Shown here: positions 39,045 to 47,950 of the stretch, piece by piece
Position numbering within the stretch: position 1 is the first letter of the stretch
Layout: every line of letters begins with the position of its first letter
Assembly (NCBI RefSeq): GCF_003003055.1
Contig: NZ_PVTV01000011.1
Coordinates: 620,001 to 684,000 of the forward strand
DNA from: Jezberella montanilacus
GTDB lineage: Bacteria; Pseudomonadota; Gammaproteobacteria; Burkholderiales; Burkholderiaceae_B
Direction of reading: 5' to 3'
DNA length: 64,000 nucleotides
Program-made: the position numbers and the translations under genes
The notes under the pieces: generated by a model
Database searches by the model: none
Told to the model about the DNA's origin: nothing
The model's input: only the letters and a program-made list of their open reading frames with translations

Positions 39045-40784
39045 TTAGTAAATATCCGGTTCGGATACCGCTGCACCGAAATCGGTGCGCAAGAAATCGA
39101 AATCACAGCCCTCATGGGCCTGTTGTATGTGTTTCGAAAACATCCAGCCATAGCCACGCTCATAACGAGCCACAGGTGCTTTCCATTCCGCTTTCCTTCT
39201 GGCCAGCTCCTCGTCAGATATCTCGAGTCTAATTGCGCGCGCCGGCACATCAACGGTAATCAGGTCACCGTTTTGCACGAGCGCCAGCGGGCCGCCCACG
39301 TAGGATTCGGGTGAGATGTGCAAAACACAAGCGCCATAACTTGTTCCGCTCATCCGTGCATCGGATAAACGCAACATATCCCTGACACCCTGTTTCAATA
39401 GCTTTTTAGGCATGGGCAACATACCCCACTCTGGCATGCCAGGGCCACCGAGTGGTCCGGCGTTACGCAATATCAGTACATGATCTGCCGTGACGTCGAG
39501 ATCATCACTATCAATCACGGCTTTCATTGAAGGATAATCGTCGAAGACCAGGGCGGGACCTGTATGTTGATGCAAATGAGCCGGGCAAGCACTCGGCTTG
39601 ATCACACAGCCATCCGGGGCGAGATTACCTTTCAGAACAGCCAACGCACCTTCTGCGTAAATCGGGTGGTCGACAGGCCGGATCACGTCGTCGTTATAAA
39701 CCTCAGCGCCTTCAATATTTTCACCCAAGGTATTGCCGGTCACCGTCAAGGTATCGAGATGCAAGTGTTGTTTGATCCGGTTCATCAAGCCAGGCAAACC
39801 GCCCGCATAGAAAAAGTCTTCCATCAAATACTGATCGCCACTAGGGCGAACGTTAGCAATAACAGGAACAAACCGACTGAAGCGATCAAAATCATCCAGG
39901 CTGATCTCACAACCAGCCCGACGCGCTTGCGCGATCACATGAATAATGGCGTTGGTTGAACAGCCCATGGCCATGGCTACTGCAATGGCGTTCTCGAACG
40001 CAGCATGAGTCTGTATTTTTGCGGGGGTGAGATCTTCCCAGACCATGTCGACGATACGCCGTCCGGTATCTGCCGACATGCGGATATGATTCGAGTCAGC
40101 CGCGGGAATCGATGAAGCACCCGGCAATGTCATACCCAACGCTTCAGCAATCGCCGTCATCGTGCTGGCAGTACCCATGGTCATGCACGTACCGTGGCTG
40201 CGGGCAATACCACCTTCAATCTCAAGCCATTGCTTTTGATTGATCAATCCAGCGCGGCGATCGTCCCAGTACTTCCAGGCGTCTGAGCCGGAACCCAACA
40301 CTTTCCCGTGCCAGTTACCCCTAAGCATGGGACCTGCCGGCAAATATATTGCTGGGTAGCCCGCGCTCGTCGCCCCCATCAATAAACCCGGGGTCGTCTT
40401 ATCGCAACCGCCCATCAAAACAACACCATCCACCGGATGGCAGCGCAACAATTCTTCGACATCCATCGCTAACAGGTTGCGATAGAGCATCGTCGTCGGT
40501 TTCACAAAATTTTCGGCAAGAGATTGCGCAGGCAGTTCAAGTGGAAAACCACCAGCCTGTAGTACACCTCTTTTCACGTCATCAACCCGTTGCTTGAAAT
40601 GGGTATGACAAGGATTGATGTCTGACCAGGTGTTCACGACGGCAATCACTGGCTTGCCGGCCCAATCTTCTGGGCCCAGCCCCATTTGCATGACTCGCGA
40701 CCGATGCCCGAACGATCGTAAGTCGTCTGGCGCGAACCATCTTGCGCTGCGCAGATCTTCAGGGGCTTTGATACGTTTCGTCAT
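39045..40784 (-). CDS. IlvD/Edd-family sugar-acid dehydratase
   Basis: About 579 residues from the ATG at 40784, which is preceded by GGAGAC. Iron-sulphur dehydratase with cluster cysteines in SDINPCHTHF, LMGGCDKTTPGLLMGA and RSHGTCMTMGTASTM. The CDKTTPG and sequence around LRGNWHGKVLGSGSD match L-arabinonate/xylonate-type dehydratases rather than the true dihydroxyacid dehydratase of branched amino acids. The substrate cannot be fixed from sequence. It is followed by tRNA-His on the other strand. Confidence 0.85.
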   Translation of the reverse strand: MTKRIKAPEDLRSARWFAPDDLRSFGHRSRVMQMGLGPEDWAGKPVIAVVNTWSDINPCHTHFKQRVDDVKRGVLQAGGFPLELPAQSLAENFVKPTTMLYRNLLAMDVEELLRCHPVDGVVLMGGCDKTTPGLLMGATSAGYPAIYLPAGPMLRGNWHGKVLGSGSDAWKYWDDRRAGLINQKQWLEIEGGIARSHGTCMTMGTASTMTAIAEALGMTLPGASSIPAADSNHIRMSADTGRRIVDMVWEDLTPAKIQTHAAFENAIAVAMAMGCSTNAIIHVIAQARRAGCEISLDDFDRFSRFVPVIANVRPSGDQYLMEDFFYAGGLPGLMNRIKQHLHLDTLTVTGNTLGENIEGAEVYNDDVIRPVDHPIYAEGALAVLKGNLAPDGCVIKPSACPAHLHQHTGPALVFDDYPSMKAVIDSDDLDVTADHVLILRNAGPLGGPGMPEWGMLPMPKKLLKQGVRDMLRLSDARMSGTSYGACVLHISPESYVGGPLALVQNGDLITVDVPARAIRLEISDEELARRKAEWKAPVARYERGYGWMFSKHIQQAHEGCDFDFLRTDFGAAVSEPDIY

Positions 40785-40844
40785 TTTTATGTCTCCGGGC
40801 AAACACATTGAGTATTTAATGTCACTCGATCAAGCTGAACAAAA

Positions 40845-42419
40845 TTACTGCTGGCAAAACTTGGTTTTAAACGCTTGGTCTGTTGTGATTTTCCATACCA
40901 TCGCTTCGTTGTCTTCACGTACAAAAGGCTGCACATCCTTGATAAAGCCCCACGCTGGCCATTCATCTGCATCAGCACGTACCCAGAATACCCTATCGGA
41001 CGTTTGACACATGCGCGGTAGCACCGCCTCTGAATTGACCAACAGCTCACGCCCCAGATCAGGGTTGAACTGGGCAGCATCAGCCAGCTCGTTGCGCCAA
41101 TTGTCACGCTGCACTAAAGCGGGCCAGTTTTCAACAACCCAAGCTGGTTTGCGCATGCCCGCATACAGAGGCAGATCAAAAGGATAGCTCTTCAAAAATA
41201 CGAAGGTATCATCCGCCTGTAACTCACTCGCGATGCGTGCACCCATGTTGGCGCCACTATCCTTCTGGTTAAACCGAAAAATGATCAGCGTCGTGACACA
41301 AACAAACACTGCGATCACGAAACAGGTCATGACGCTGCGGCGAAGATGCTGACGGATCGCTGTCGTCGCTGAGTCAAGATAAGTGGTGACTACCTCAGCC
41401 AACAAGACAGCCAGCGGAAAAAGCACGGGCAGGATGTAGCCAATCAGTTTGGATGCTGGGATCGAAAAAAATATCGCCATCACCGCCAACCAGCACCACA
41501 TGAGACTATTCAGCTGAGAGTTTGACTGTCGCCAGAAAGATGGCGTAAAAAAACCGAACGCTGCAAGCGACCAAGGCAAGGTCATGGATAAAACCAAGGG
41601 AACGTAAAACCAGAAAGGTTGGGTGTTGTTGAAGCTCTCGCTCACAAAACGCTCAAAATGCTGATAAACGAAAAAATAATCGAAAAACCCAGCATACAAG
41701 TGTTGCATTAACGCAAACCAAGGCAGCATGACCAGCAAAAAGGCCAGTAAAGCCGGCGGCCAAAGCAATACGCCAAGCTTGCGCCAACGTCCTGAGAGGA
41801 TGAGCCAGAAAAAAAGTACTCCACCGGGCAAGACGATACCAATAAGCCCTTTTGCCAAGATCGACAGGGCCGCGAAGACACCAGCCCAGATCGACATTTT
41901 GCGCCAGGCTTGTCCTGATTCGTTGCGAAAAACAGCTTCAGCACCGGCCAGCACCGTCATGGTCATCATCCCGGCAACCAGCATGTCCAAGTTAGCGTAT
42001 TGCGCTCCCCCGTAAAACAGCGGCATCGTCACCAGTACACCCAATGTCAGGACGGCCACCCGAACCCCGCGATATTTACGCACAAAGAAAAATAGCGCCA
42101 TCGCCGCTATCCACGCGGCAAGCACAGGTGCCAGTCGAGCAGACCACTCGTGCGCACCAAAGAGGCCGAACGAGAGCTGCGTAAGCCAGTAGAACAACGG
42201 AGGTTTATGAAAATAGGGGAGACCATTGATGAGCGGGACCCAAGGACTATTCGCCCGCAACATATCCCAGGCCACACCAACATAACGCCCCTCATCGGGC
42301 AGGTGTAAAAAACGCATCCAGGCCAGGCAAGCCAGCCACAACGCAACTGCCGGTGCGAACCAACGCTCAGCATGCGGGCGAAGCGCTAGCGCCCATAGTT
42401 GTTCTAAAAGCTTCTTCAT
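40845..42419 (-). CDS. GT39/ArnT-like polyprenol-dependent glycosyltransferase
   Basis: 524 residues, with about 11 membrane helices. The N-terminal catalytic region has DEGRYVGVAWDML (first-loop Asp-Glu), NGLPYFHKPPLFYWLTQLSFGLFGAHEWSARLAPVLA, typical of the PMT/ArnT superfamily (PF13231), which transfers a sugar from a polyprenyl phosphate on the periplasmic side. The C-terminal soluble domain is small. ArnT itself modifies lipid A; without other arn genes the acceptor here is unknown. Confidence 0.85.
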   Translation of the reverse strand: MKKLLEQLWALALRPHAERWFAPAVALWLACLAWMRFLHLPDEGRYVGVAWDMLRANSPWVPLINGLPYFHKPPLFYWLTQLSFGLFGAHEWSARLAPVLAAWIAAMALFFFVRKYRGVRVAVLTLGVLVTMPLFYGGAQYANLDMLVAGMMTMTVLAGAEAVFRNESGQAWRKMSIWAGVFAALSILAKGLIGIVLPGGVLFFWLILSGRWRKLGVLLWPPALLAFLLVMLPWFALMQHLYAGFFDYFFVYQHFERFVSESFNNTQPFWFYVPLVLSMTLPWSLAAFGFFTPSFWRQSNSQLNSLMWCWLAVMAIFFSIPASKLIGYILPVLFPLAVLLAEVVTTYLDSATTAIRQHLRRSVMTCFVIAVFVCVTTLIIFRFNQKDSGANMGARIASELQADDTFVFLKSYPFDLPLYAGMRKPAWVVENWPALVQRDNWRNELADAAQFNPDLGRELLVNSEAVLPRMCQTSDRVFWVRADADEWPAWGFIKDVQPFVREDNEAMVWKITTDQAFKTKFCQQ

Positions 42420-42552
42420 TGAGTTATTTTGCCAAACAATGAGCGATTGTAGGTCAGGGTGTGCCTAGCGAGAAAAACAAGTACGATCCTACCTAATGAC
42501 AAGAAAGTGCGGCGTTTCAATCCAACGCCTCGGCTAAACGAAAACATTCACC

Positions 42553-43803
42553 ATGAGACGACCAACCCGTGAGATTCCAGCCCGTTGGCTCGCCAATATT
42601 CTCGGCGCTGGCCAGGTTTGCGCCTGGGGCTCGCTTTATTACAGTTTTCCCCTGCTCGCCGCGGCAATGGGTGCTGATCTGGGTTGGTCTAAACCTACCA
42701 TTTTTACCGGCGCTACGGTCAGCATGCTCGTCACGGCGGTGTTTACCTACCCGGCGGGTGTGGCAATTGATAGAGGTCACGGTCGGTGGTTAATGGCTGT
42801 TGCATCCGCCCTTGCTGCAGTCATGCTGATCTGGTGGTCCCAAGTCGACGCGATTCTCAGTTTTTATATACTTTGCGCGGGGCTGGGGGCATTGCAAGCT
42901 TGCATACTTTATGAGCCAGCGTTTGCTGTCATGGCAAAAAGGTCAGGCGCTGCCACTGCAAGACCGCTCATCACGATTATCACTTTGTGGGGTGGCTTTG
43001 CAAGCACGGTTTTTATTCCACTCGAACAATTTTTGCTCAATCAATTAGGCTGGCGTGAATCACTCGTGGTTTTAGCGGGAATCAATCTCTTGTGGGCGCT
43101 GATCTACTCGCGTTGTATTCAGCCTCAGTTTGATCATGAACATGCAACTCACAACGAGGCGCGCGAAGCGAACAAAGCACGGGATCGGGCGGTGGTCAAA
43201 GCAGCCCTCAAAAACAGCGTGTTCTGGTTACTGTTGGTCGCCATGACTCTTTATTCGGTCATGTTTACCGTATTTATTTTTCATGCTTACCCGATCTTGC
43301 AAGAAAAAGGTCTCAGCACGGACGATGTCGTGCTTGCACTGACAGTGTTAGGCCCAGCACAGGTTTTAGGCCGCGTATTGATCGCCTATCTGGCTAAAAA
43401 CGCGTCAATGCGCTTGCTCGGCTCGCTGATTGCTTGCGTATTTCCTTTTATTTTTGGGACACTCGCGGGCATTGAACGACCGGCCTTTTGGTTGGTCGCG
43501 TTACTGATCACTTGCTACGGCTTAGCCAACGGGATTTTTACGATTGTCCGGAGTCTACTGGTACCCGAACTGCTCAGCCGCCACGCCTATGGGGCCCTGA
43601 ATGGCTTGTTGACCGTTCCGACGATGATCGCCCGTGCAGTCGGTCCACTAGCAGCAGCGAGTCTCTGGATGATCAACAAGTCCTATCAAGTCGTCCTCGT
43701 GAGCGTTTGCTTGACCGCCATCCTATTTGCCTGCGCCTTCTGGTCGGCTAGTTGGGTAAGCCGCAATAAAGAATCTATTAACCGCCCTCTTACTGAAAGT
43801 TAA
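42553..43803 (+). CDS. MFS transporter
   Basis: 416 residues with 12 predicted membrane segments: WLANILGAGQVCAWGSLYYSFPLLAAAMG, a loop-2/3 motif GVAIDRGHGRWLM, and GPAQVLGRVLIAYLAK in the second half. It belongs to the MFS group related to oxalate/formate antiporter-like proteins of betaproteobacteria. The substrate is unknown. The amidase gene starts 7 bases after it, and the two may act together on an amide import and cleavage route (inference). Confidence 0.85.
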   Translation: MRRPTREIPARWLANILGAGQVCAWGSLYYSFPLLAAAMGADLGWSKPTIFTGATVSMLVTAVFTYPAGVAIDRGHGRWLMAVASALAAVMLIWWSQVDAILSFYILCAGLGALQACILYEPAFAVMAKRSGAATARPLITIITLWGGFASTVFIPLEQFLLNQLGWRESLVVLAGINLLWALIYSRCIQPQFDHEHATHNEAREANKARDRAVVKAALKNSVFWLLLVAMTLYSVMFTVFIFHAYPILQEKGLSTDDVVLALTVLGPAQVLGRVLIAYLAKNASMRLLGSLIACVFPFIFGTLAGIERPAFWLVALLITCYGLANGIFTIVRSLLVPELLSRHAYGALNGLLTVPTMIARAVGPLAAASLWMINKSYQVVLVSVCLTAILFACAFWSASWVSRNKESINRPLTES

Positions 43804-43810
43804 AAAAGCC

Positions 43811-45247
43811 ATGTCATCGATTATCGAGCTCACCGCAACTGAACTATCTCAAGCCATCCACACGCGTGAAGTGTCCTGCGTGGACGTCATGGATGCTTAT
43901 TTGACTCAGATAGACAGGCTCAATCCGACCGTCAACGCACTGGTCGGCTTTGCAGACAGAGAGGAGGTAAAAAAACTTGCTCAGGCGAGAGATAAGCAAC
44001 TCGATCAGCACGAGAGCATGGGTCCCTTACATGGCTTTCCTCAGGCTCCCAAGGATCTTGCCCCCGTGGCTGGCATGGTTACCACCAATGGTTCGCCCAT
44101 CTTCAAAGATCAAATCACTCAGGTCGATTCTGCTGCCAACGCAAGAGTTCGCGGGGCAGGTGCTATCTTTGTCGCCCGAAGCAACTCGCCCGAATTCGGT
44201 TTAGGGGGCCACACCTACAACAATGTCTATGGCACAACCCTCAACGCGTTTAACCAAAGCGTGTCAGCAGGCGGCAGCAGCGGTGGCGCTGCGGTGGCCG
44301 TCGCCTTAAACATGCTGCCCGTGGCTGATGGATCGGACATGATGGGGTCCTTGCGCACCCCTGCGGGTTTTAACAATATTTTCGGATTCAGGACATCAGT
44401 AGGATGCGTGCCGGCAGGCCCAGGCGACGAAGTTTTCTTTCAGCAATTCGGTGTCGTGGGTCCGATGGCCCGAAATGTGCCTGACTTGGCATTATTGCTT
44501 TCAGTTCAGGCCGGCTTTCACGCGAGCGTGCCACTGACCAGACGACAAGATAATCCCGAGCAATTCTTGCAACCGCTTGAGCAAGACATGACGGGAAAAC
44601 GAATTGGCTGGCTGGGTAACTTAGGCGGGCATTTGCAGACTGAAGCGGGTCTGCTGGAGACCTGCCAAAGCGCCTTACAGCACTTCGACAGCATCGGTTG
44701 CAAAGTGGAGGCCATCACGCCACGTTTTGATTTCGAACAACTTTGGCGTGCTTGGATCACACTACGCGGTTTTACTTTCTCTGGGGCACAAGCGAGTCTC
44801 TATCAGTCGCCTGAAAAACGTCTGTTACTTAAGCCCGAAGCGATCTGGGAGATCGAAAGCGGGTTGAAACTGACTGCGAATGAAGTTTACGAGGCGGCTA
44901 AAGTGCGCACGGCTTGGTATCAAACCTTAAGTCGTTTATTTGAAACTTACGATTTTCTGGTGATGCCCACTGCGCAGGTATTCCCTTTTCCAGCTGAGCA
45001 GCATTGGCCTGCCGAAATAGCCGGTACGAAGATGGACACCTATCACCGGTGGATGCAAGGGGTCATTATGGCAACTGCAGCAGGTTTACCTGCTTTATCA
45101 GCGCCTGCAGGCTTTGGGCCAAAGGGACTACCAGCCGGCATTCAAATCATTGGCCCGGCTCAGTCGGATTTTGAAGTGCTTAAAATGGCTCACGCTTACG
45201 ACTTAGCAAGCGGTTATTCGAAAACACGTAGCCCACTGCTCACATGA
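43811..45247 (+). CDS. Amidase (amidase-signature family)
   Basis: 478 residues. The Ser-Ser-Lys triad is visible: Lys in GFPQAPKDLAPVAG (about residue 82), cis-Ser in SAGGSSGGAAVAVAL and nucleophile Ser in GSDMMGSLRTPAGF. Hydrolyses an amide bond; the substrate is unknown. It follows the MFS gene and overlaps the start of the reductase gene at 45244 by 4 bases, so these three may be one operon. Confidence 0.9.
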   Translation: MSSIIELTATELSQAIHTREVSCVDVMDAYLTQIDRLNPTVNALVGFADREEVKKLAQARDKQLDQHESMGPLHGFPQAPKDLAPVAGMVTTNGSPIFKDQITQVDSAANARVRGAGAIFVARSNSPEFGLGGHTYNNVYGTTLNAFNQSVSAGGSSGGAAVAVALNMLPVADGSDMMGSLRTPAGFNNIFGFRTSVGCVPAGPGDEVFFQQFGVVGPMARNVPDLALLLSVQAGFHASVPLTRRQDNPEQFLQPLEQDMTGKRIGWLGNLGGHLQTEAGLLETCQSALQHFDSIGCKVEAITPRFDFEQLWRAWITLRGFTFSGAQASLYQSPEKRLLLKPEAIWEIESGLKLTANEVYEAAKVRTAWYQTLSRLFETYDFLVMPTAQVFPFPAEQHWPAEIAGTKMDTYHRWMQGVIMATAAGLPALSAPAGFGPKGLPAGIQIIGPAQSDFEVLKMAHAYDLASGYSKTRSPLLT

Positions 45248-46026
45248 CACACACTAGACCCAAAATTGCTCTCGTCACTGGTGCTGGCAAGCGTCTCGGA
45301 CAAACCATTGCAGTCGAGTTAGCTCGATCAGGTTGGGATGTTGCAATCCATTACGGCTCTTCTGCGCTAGACGCTGAGCAAACGGCCAACACCATCCGGC
45401 AACTCGGGCGACAAGCCATCACGTTACAGGCGGATCTTGAAAACGAATTTGCAGTGGCTCAGCTCGTGGCGCGTTGTCAGGCAGAACTAGGTTTGCCTGA
45501 CTGTATCGTCAATAACGCTTCGCTGTTCGATTACGACGACATCCAGCAATTCAGTTACGCCAACCTCGACAAGCACATGCGCATTAATGTCGCGGCGCCT
45601 CTGACACTTGCCCGATCGTTATTCTCTCTGCGAAAGGGGCTTGGACATCAATTGACTCATCCCGGCGTCATCATCAACTTGCTGGATCAGAAACTTGAGA
45701 ATCTGAATCCTGACTATTTGTCGTATACCTTGTCCAAAGTAGCTTTGGATAAGGCGACGATTTTGCTGGCCAAAGCACTTGCACCCACGTTGCGAGTCGT
45801 TGGAGTAGCACCTGGCGTGACCATGATGTCGAAAGATCAAACTGAAATCGGTTTCGAGGCATCCACGAAACTCACACCATTGGGCTACTCTTCAACCCCC
45901 GAAGATATTGCTCAAGCAGTTCTCTACTTGGCGACCGCTCATGCGGTTACCGGAACCACCCTCTTTGTAGACGGTGGCCAGCACTTGCAACCCATGGAAC
46001 GCGATGTCGTGTTTCTGACCCAGTAG
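45244..46026 (+). CDS. Pteridine reductase-like SDR (FolM type)
   Basis: 260 residues of the short-chain dehydrogenase family. Cofactor motif TGAGKRLG (about 12-19), the TGx3RxG form that marks pteridine reductases, catalytic Tyr161 and Lys165 in YTLSK. The usual catalytic Ser is replaced by an Asp (Asp148 in INLLDQK), as in PTR1/FolM enzymes. Together with folB 15 bases downstream it points to reduction of dihydropterin compounds. Overlaps the amidase by 4 bases. Confidence 0.85.
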   Translation: MTHTRPKIALVTGAGKRLGQTIAVELARSGWDVAIHYGSSALDAEQTANTIRQLGRQAITLQADLENEFAVAQLVARCQAELGLPDCIVNNASLFDYDDIQQFSYANLDKHMRINVAAPLTLARSLFSLRKGLGHQLTHPGVIINLLDQKLENLNPDYLSYTLSKVALDKATILLAKALAPTLRVVGVAPGVTMMSKDQTEIGFEASTKLTPLGYSSTPEDIAQAVLYLATAHAVTGTTLFVDGGQHLQPMERDVVFLTQ

Positions 46027-46041
46027 CATCATCCATCGCTC

Positions 46042-46443
46042 ATGAACTCAACACTTTTGACCCATCCTCACCTGGCAGACTGCCGAAGACTTTTTCTGCG
46101 CAATTTCGAGATCATGATGAATATCGGGGTGTACGAATCCGAAAAAAACGGACCACAACGCGTGTTAGTTAACGTAGACCTTTATGTGCCGCTCAGCGAC
46201 AACACGCCCACAGAAGACAAACTTCTCGAAGTGGTCGACTACAACCTGATGCGAAACACAATTCAAGCAATCGCTGCGACTGGCCACATTCATTTGCTCG
46301 AGACCTTATGCGATCGGGTTGCCGATAAGATCATGCAACACAGACTAATCCGAGCGATTGGCGTGTCAGCTGAAAAACCAGATGTGTATGCCGACAGTGA
46401 AGGGGTCGGGGTAGAGATTTTTCGTGTCAGATCAACAGCGTAG
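46042..46443 (+). CDS. folB: Dihydroneopterin aldolase
   Basis: 133 residues. FLRNFEIMMNIGVYESEKNGPQRVLVNVDL, DYNLMRNTIQAI and HLLETLCDRVADKI are FolB hallmarks. It cleaves dihydroneopterin to 6-hydroxymethyl-dihydropterin in folate synthesis. The C-terminus overlaps the end of dgkA on the opposite strand by 17 bases. Confidence 0.92.
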   Translation: MNSTLLTHPHLADCRRLFLRNFEIMMNIGVYESEKNGPQRVLVNVDLYVPLSDNTPTEDKLLEVVDYNLMRNTIQAIAATGHIHLLETLCDRVADKIMQHRLIRAIGVSAEKPDVYADSEGVGVEIFRVRSTA

Positions 46444-46867
46444 TGACCACTGGGGTCAGGATGGTGGCCCAGATGACCAAAGCGAGCAACAACGCCAAGA
46501 AGACAGCCGCTGAGCCAAAATCCTTCGCACGCTTAGACAGATCGTGCTGCTCAAATGAGATGCGATCGATAGCAGCCTCAACGCTTGAATTCAACAGCTC
46601 AACAACCAGTACCAGTAACAAGGTCGCAAACATCAAGGCCCGGTCAAGCCCGGTCACGGGAGCCCAAATTGCGATCGGCGACAGCACCAGAGCCAAGGTC
46701 AATTCTTGCCTGAACGCACTCTCTTCATTAAACGCAAACACTAGACCGCGCCAGGAATTTTTAGCAGCATGCCAGGCACGCGCCAAGCCACGATTACCTT
46801 TGTGTGGATTCTGATTGATGTTATACGGTGGCGGCGAGGGTGGTAATGAAGGCGGTATGGATGGCAT
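46427..46867 (-). CDS. dgkA: Diacylglycerol kinase
   Basis: About 146 residues from the ATG at 46867. Three-helix membrane kinase with NEESAFRQE, VVELLNSSVEAAIDRISFE and HDLSKRAKDFGSAAVFLALL. It phosphorylates diacylglycerol to phosphatidic acid. N-terminal Pro-rich 20 residues are unusual. It follows the GT4 gene by 10 bases, in the same direction as plcP-GT4. PlcP would release diacylglycerol; DgkA could return surplus to phosphatidate when phosphate is back. A longer upstream opening overlaps GT4 and is rejected. Confidence 0.9.
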   Translation of the reverse strand: MPSIPPSLPPSPPPYNINQNPHKGNRGLARAWHAAKNSWRGLVFAFNEESAFRQELTLALVLSPIAIWAPVTGLDRALMFATLLLVLVVELLNSSVEAAIDRISFEQHDLSKRAKDFGSAAVFLALLLALVIWATILTPVVTTLLI

Positions 46868-46877
46868 CAAGTCACCA

Positions 46878-47933
46878 TCAGTCTGTCGCCAGCATTGGAT
46901 TGGATTCAACAGGCGCGGGACGCAGGTAGTATTCGAATTGCTCAGTCGCAGCCCGCCATGAGAAGGTCTCAGCGTGCGCACGTGCGATCGCCCGGTCAAT
47001 ATGCAAAGCTTGCAAACAGGCTTCACGCAAATCGTCATGCATCACACCCGCACCAGAGTCGCCCAACACGTCGATGGGGCCAGTGACAGGGTAAGCGGCA
47101 ACTGGCAAGCCACAGGCCATGGCCTCAAGCAAGACCAAACCGAACGTATCTGTCTTACTTGGAAACACAAAAACATCTGCGGCGGCGTAGATCTTAGCCA
47201 GTTCGTATTTGTTCAGTTCACCAAAATACATGGCATCAGGATATTTCTTTTTCATATCCGACAGGCCAGGACCACCACCAACCACCCATTTGGTCCCTGG
47301 TAAATCCAACCTCAGAAATGCATCAATATTTTTTTCAACCGCTACCCGGCCGACATAAAGAAAGACAGGATATGGCGAACTATCGGGGATCAGTGAGGGT
47401 GCTTCAGATTCGTCTTCATTGGTCGGGAGCTTGAACACATCAAGGTCAACACCGCGTGACCACAAAACCGTATTGTCGATACCGTATTTCTCAAGATCTT
47501 GCTTAACGACCGAGGTTGGTGCCATGACCGCCATCGCAGGGCCGTGAAACCAGCGCAGAAACCGGTAAGTCCAGTGCAACGGGATATTGATTCGAGCTTT
47601 GACGTACTCAGGAAATCGTGTGTGGTAGGCGGTCGAGAAAGGTAATTTGTTTCTCACGGCATAATTACGCGCTGCAATCCCTAAAGGACCTTCAGTCGCG
47701 ATGTGCATGGCATCGGGTGCAAACGCTTTGAGCCGTTTGGCCAACTTAAGCCGAGGATAGACAGCCAGCGAAATCGTTGGGTAGGTCGGACAGGGGACAG
47801 TAAAGAATTCGTTCGGCGTGATCATGTCGACTTCGTGACCCATCGCGATGAGCTCGGTCAAAGTCTGCTTTAAGGTTCTGACCACACCGTTGACTTGAGG
47901 CTCCCAGGCGTCCGTGATGATTGATATTCGCAT
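46878..47933 (-). CDS. GT4 glycosyltransferase, probable diacylglycerol glycosyltransferase (Agt-like)
   Basis: About 351 residues from the ATG at 47933. GT-B fold: N-terminal MRISIITDAWEPQVNGVVRTLKQT, middle HIATEGPLGIAARNYA, FLYVGRVAVEKNIDAFL, and the donor-binding EX7E stretch KTDTFGLVLLEAMACGLPVAAYPV. Genes of this type beside plcP (named agt in alpha- and marine proteobacteria) make mono- or glucuronosyl-diacylglycerol under phosphate limitation. Here it directly follows plcP (overlap of plcP end is 4 bases upstream of the longer start) and precedes dgkA. The sugar donor is not knowable from sequence. A paralogue lies at 49789. Confidence 0.82.
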   Translation of the reverse strand: MRISIITDAWEPQVNGVVRTLKQTLTELIAMGHEVDMITPNEFFTVPCPTYPTISLAVYPRLKLAKRLKAFAPDAMHIATEGPLGIAARNYAVRNKLPFSTAYHTRFPEYVKARINIPLHWTYRFLRWFHGPAMAVMAPTSVVKQDLEKYGIDNTVLWSRGVDLDVFKLPTNEDESEAPSLIPDSSPYPVFLYVGRVAVEKNIDAFLRLDLPGTKWVVGGGPGLSDMKKKYPDAMYFGELNKYELAKIYAAADVFVFPSKTDTFGLVLLEAMACGLPVAAYPVTGPIDVLGDSGAGVMHDDLREACLQALHIDRAIARAHAETFSWRAATEQFEYYLRPAPVESNPMLATD

Positions 47934-47950
47934 GCTCTCGTTCTCTCGCC

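Noticed and set aside
38940-39314. Plus-strand frame across tRNA-His
   Set aside because: It reads through the tRNA and then antisense to the dehydratase gene.
46868-47038. N-terminal extension of dgkA
   Set aside because: It overlaps the end of the GT4 gene and lacks similarity to DgkA; start at 46867 gives the family length.
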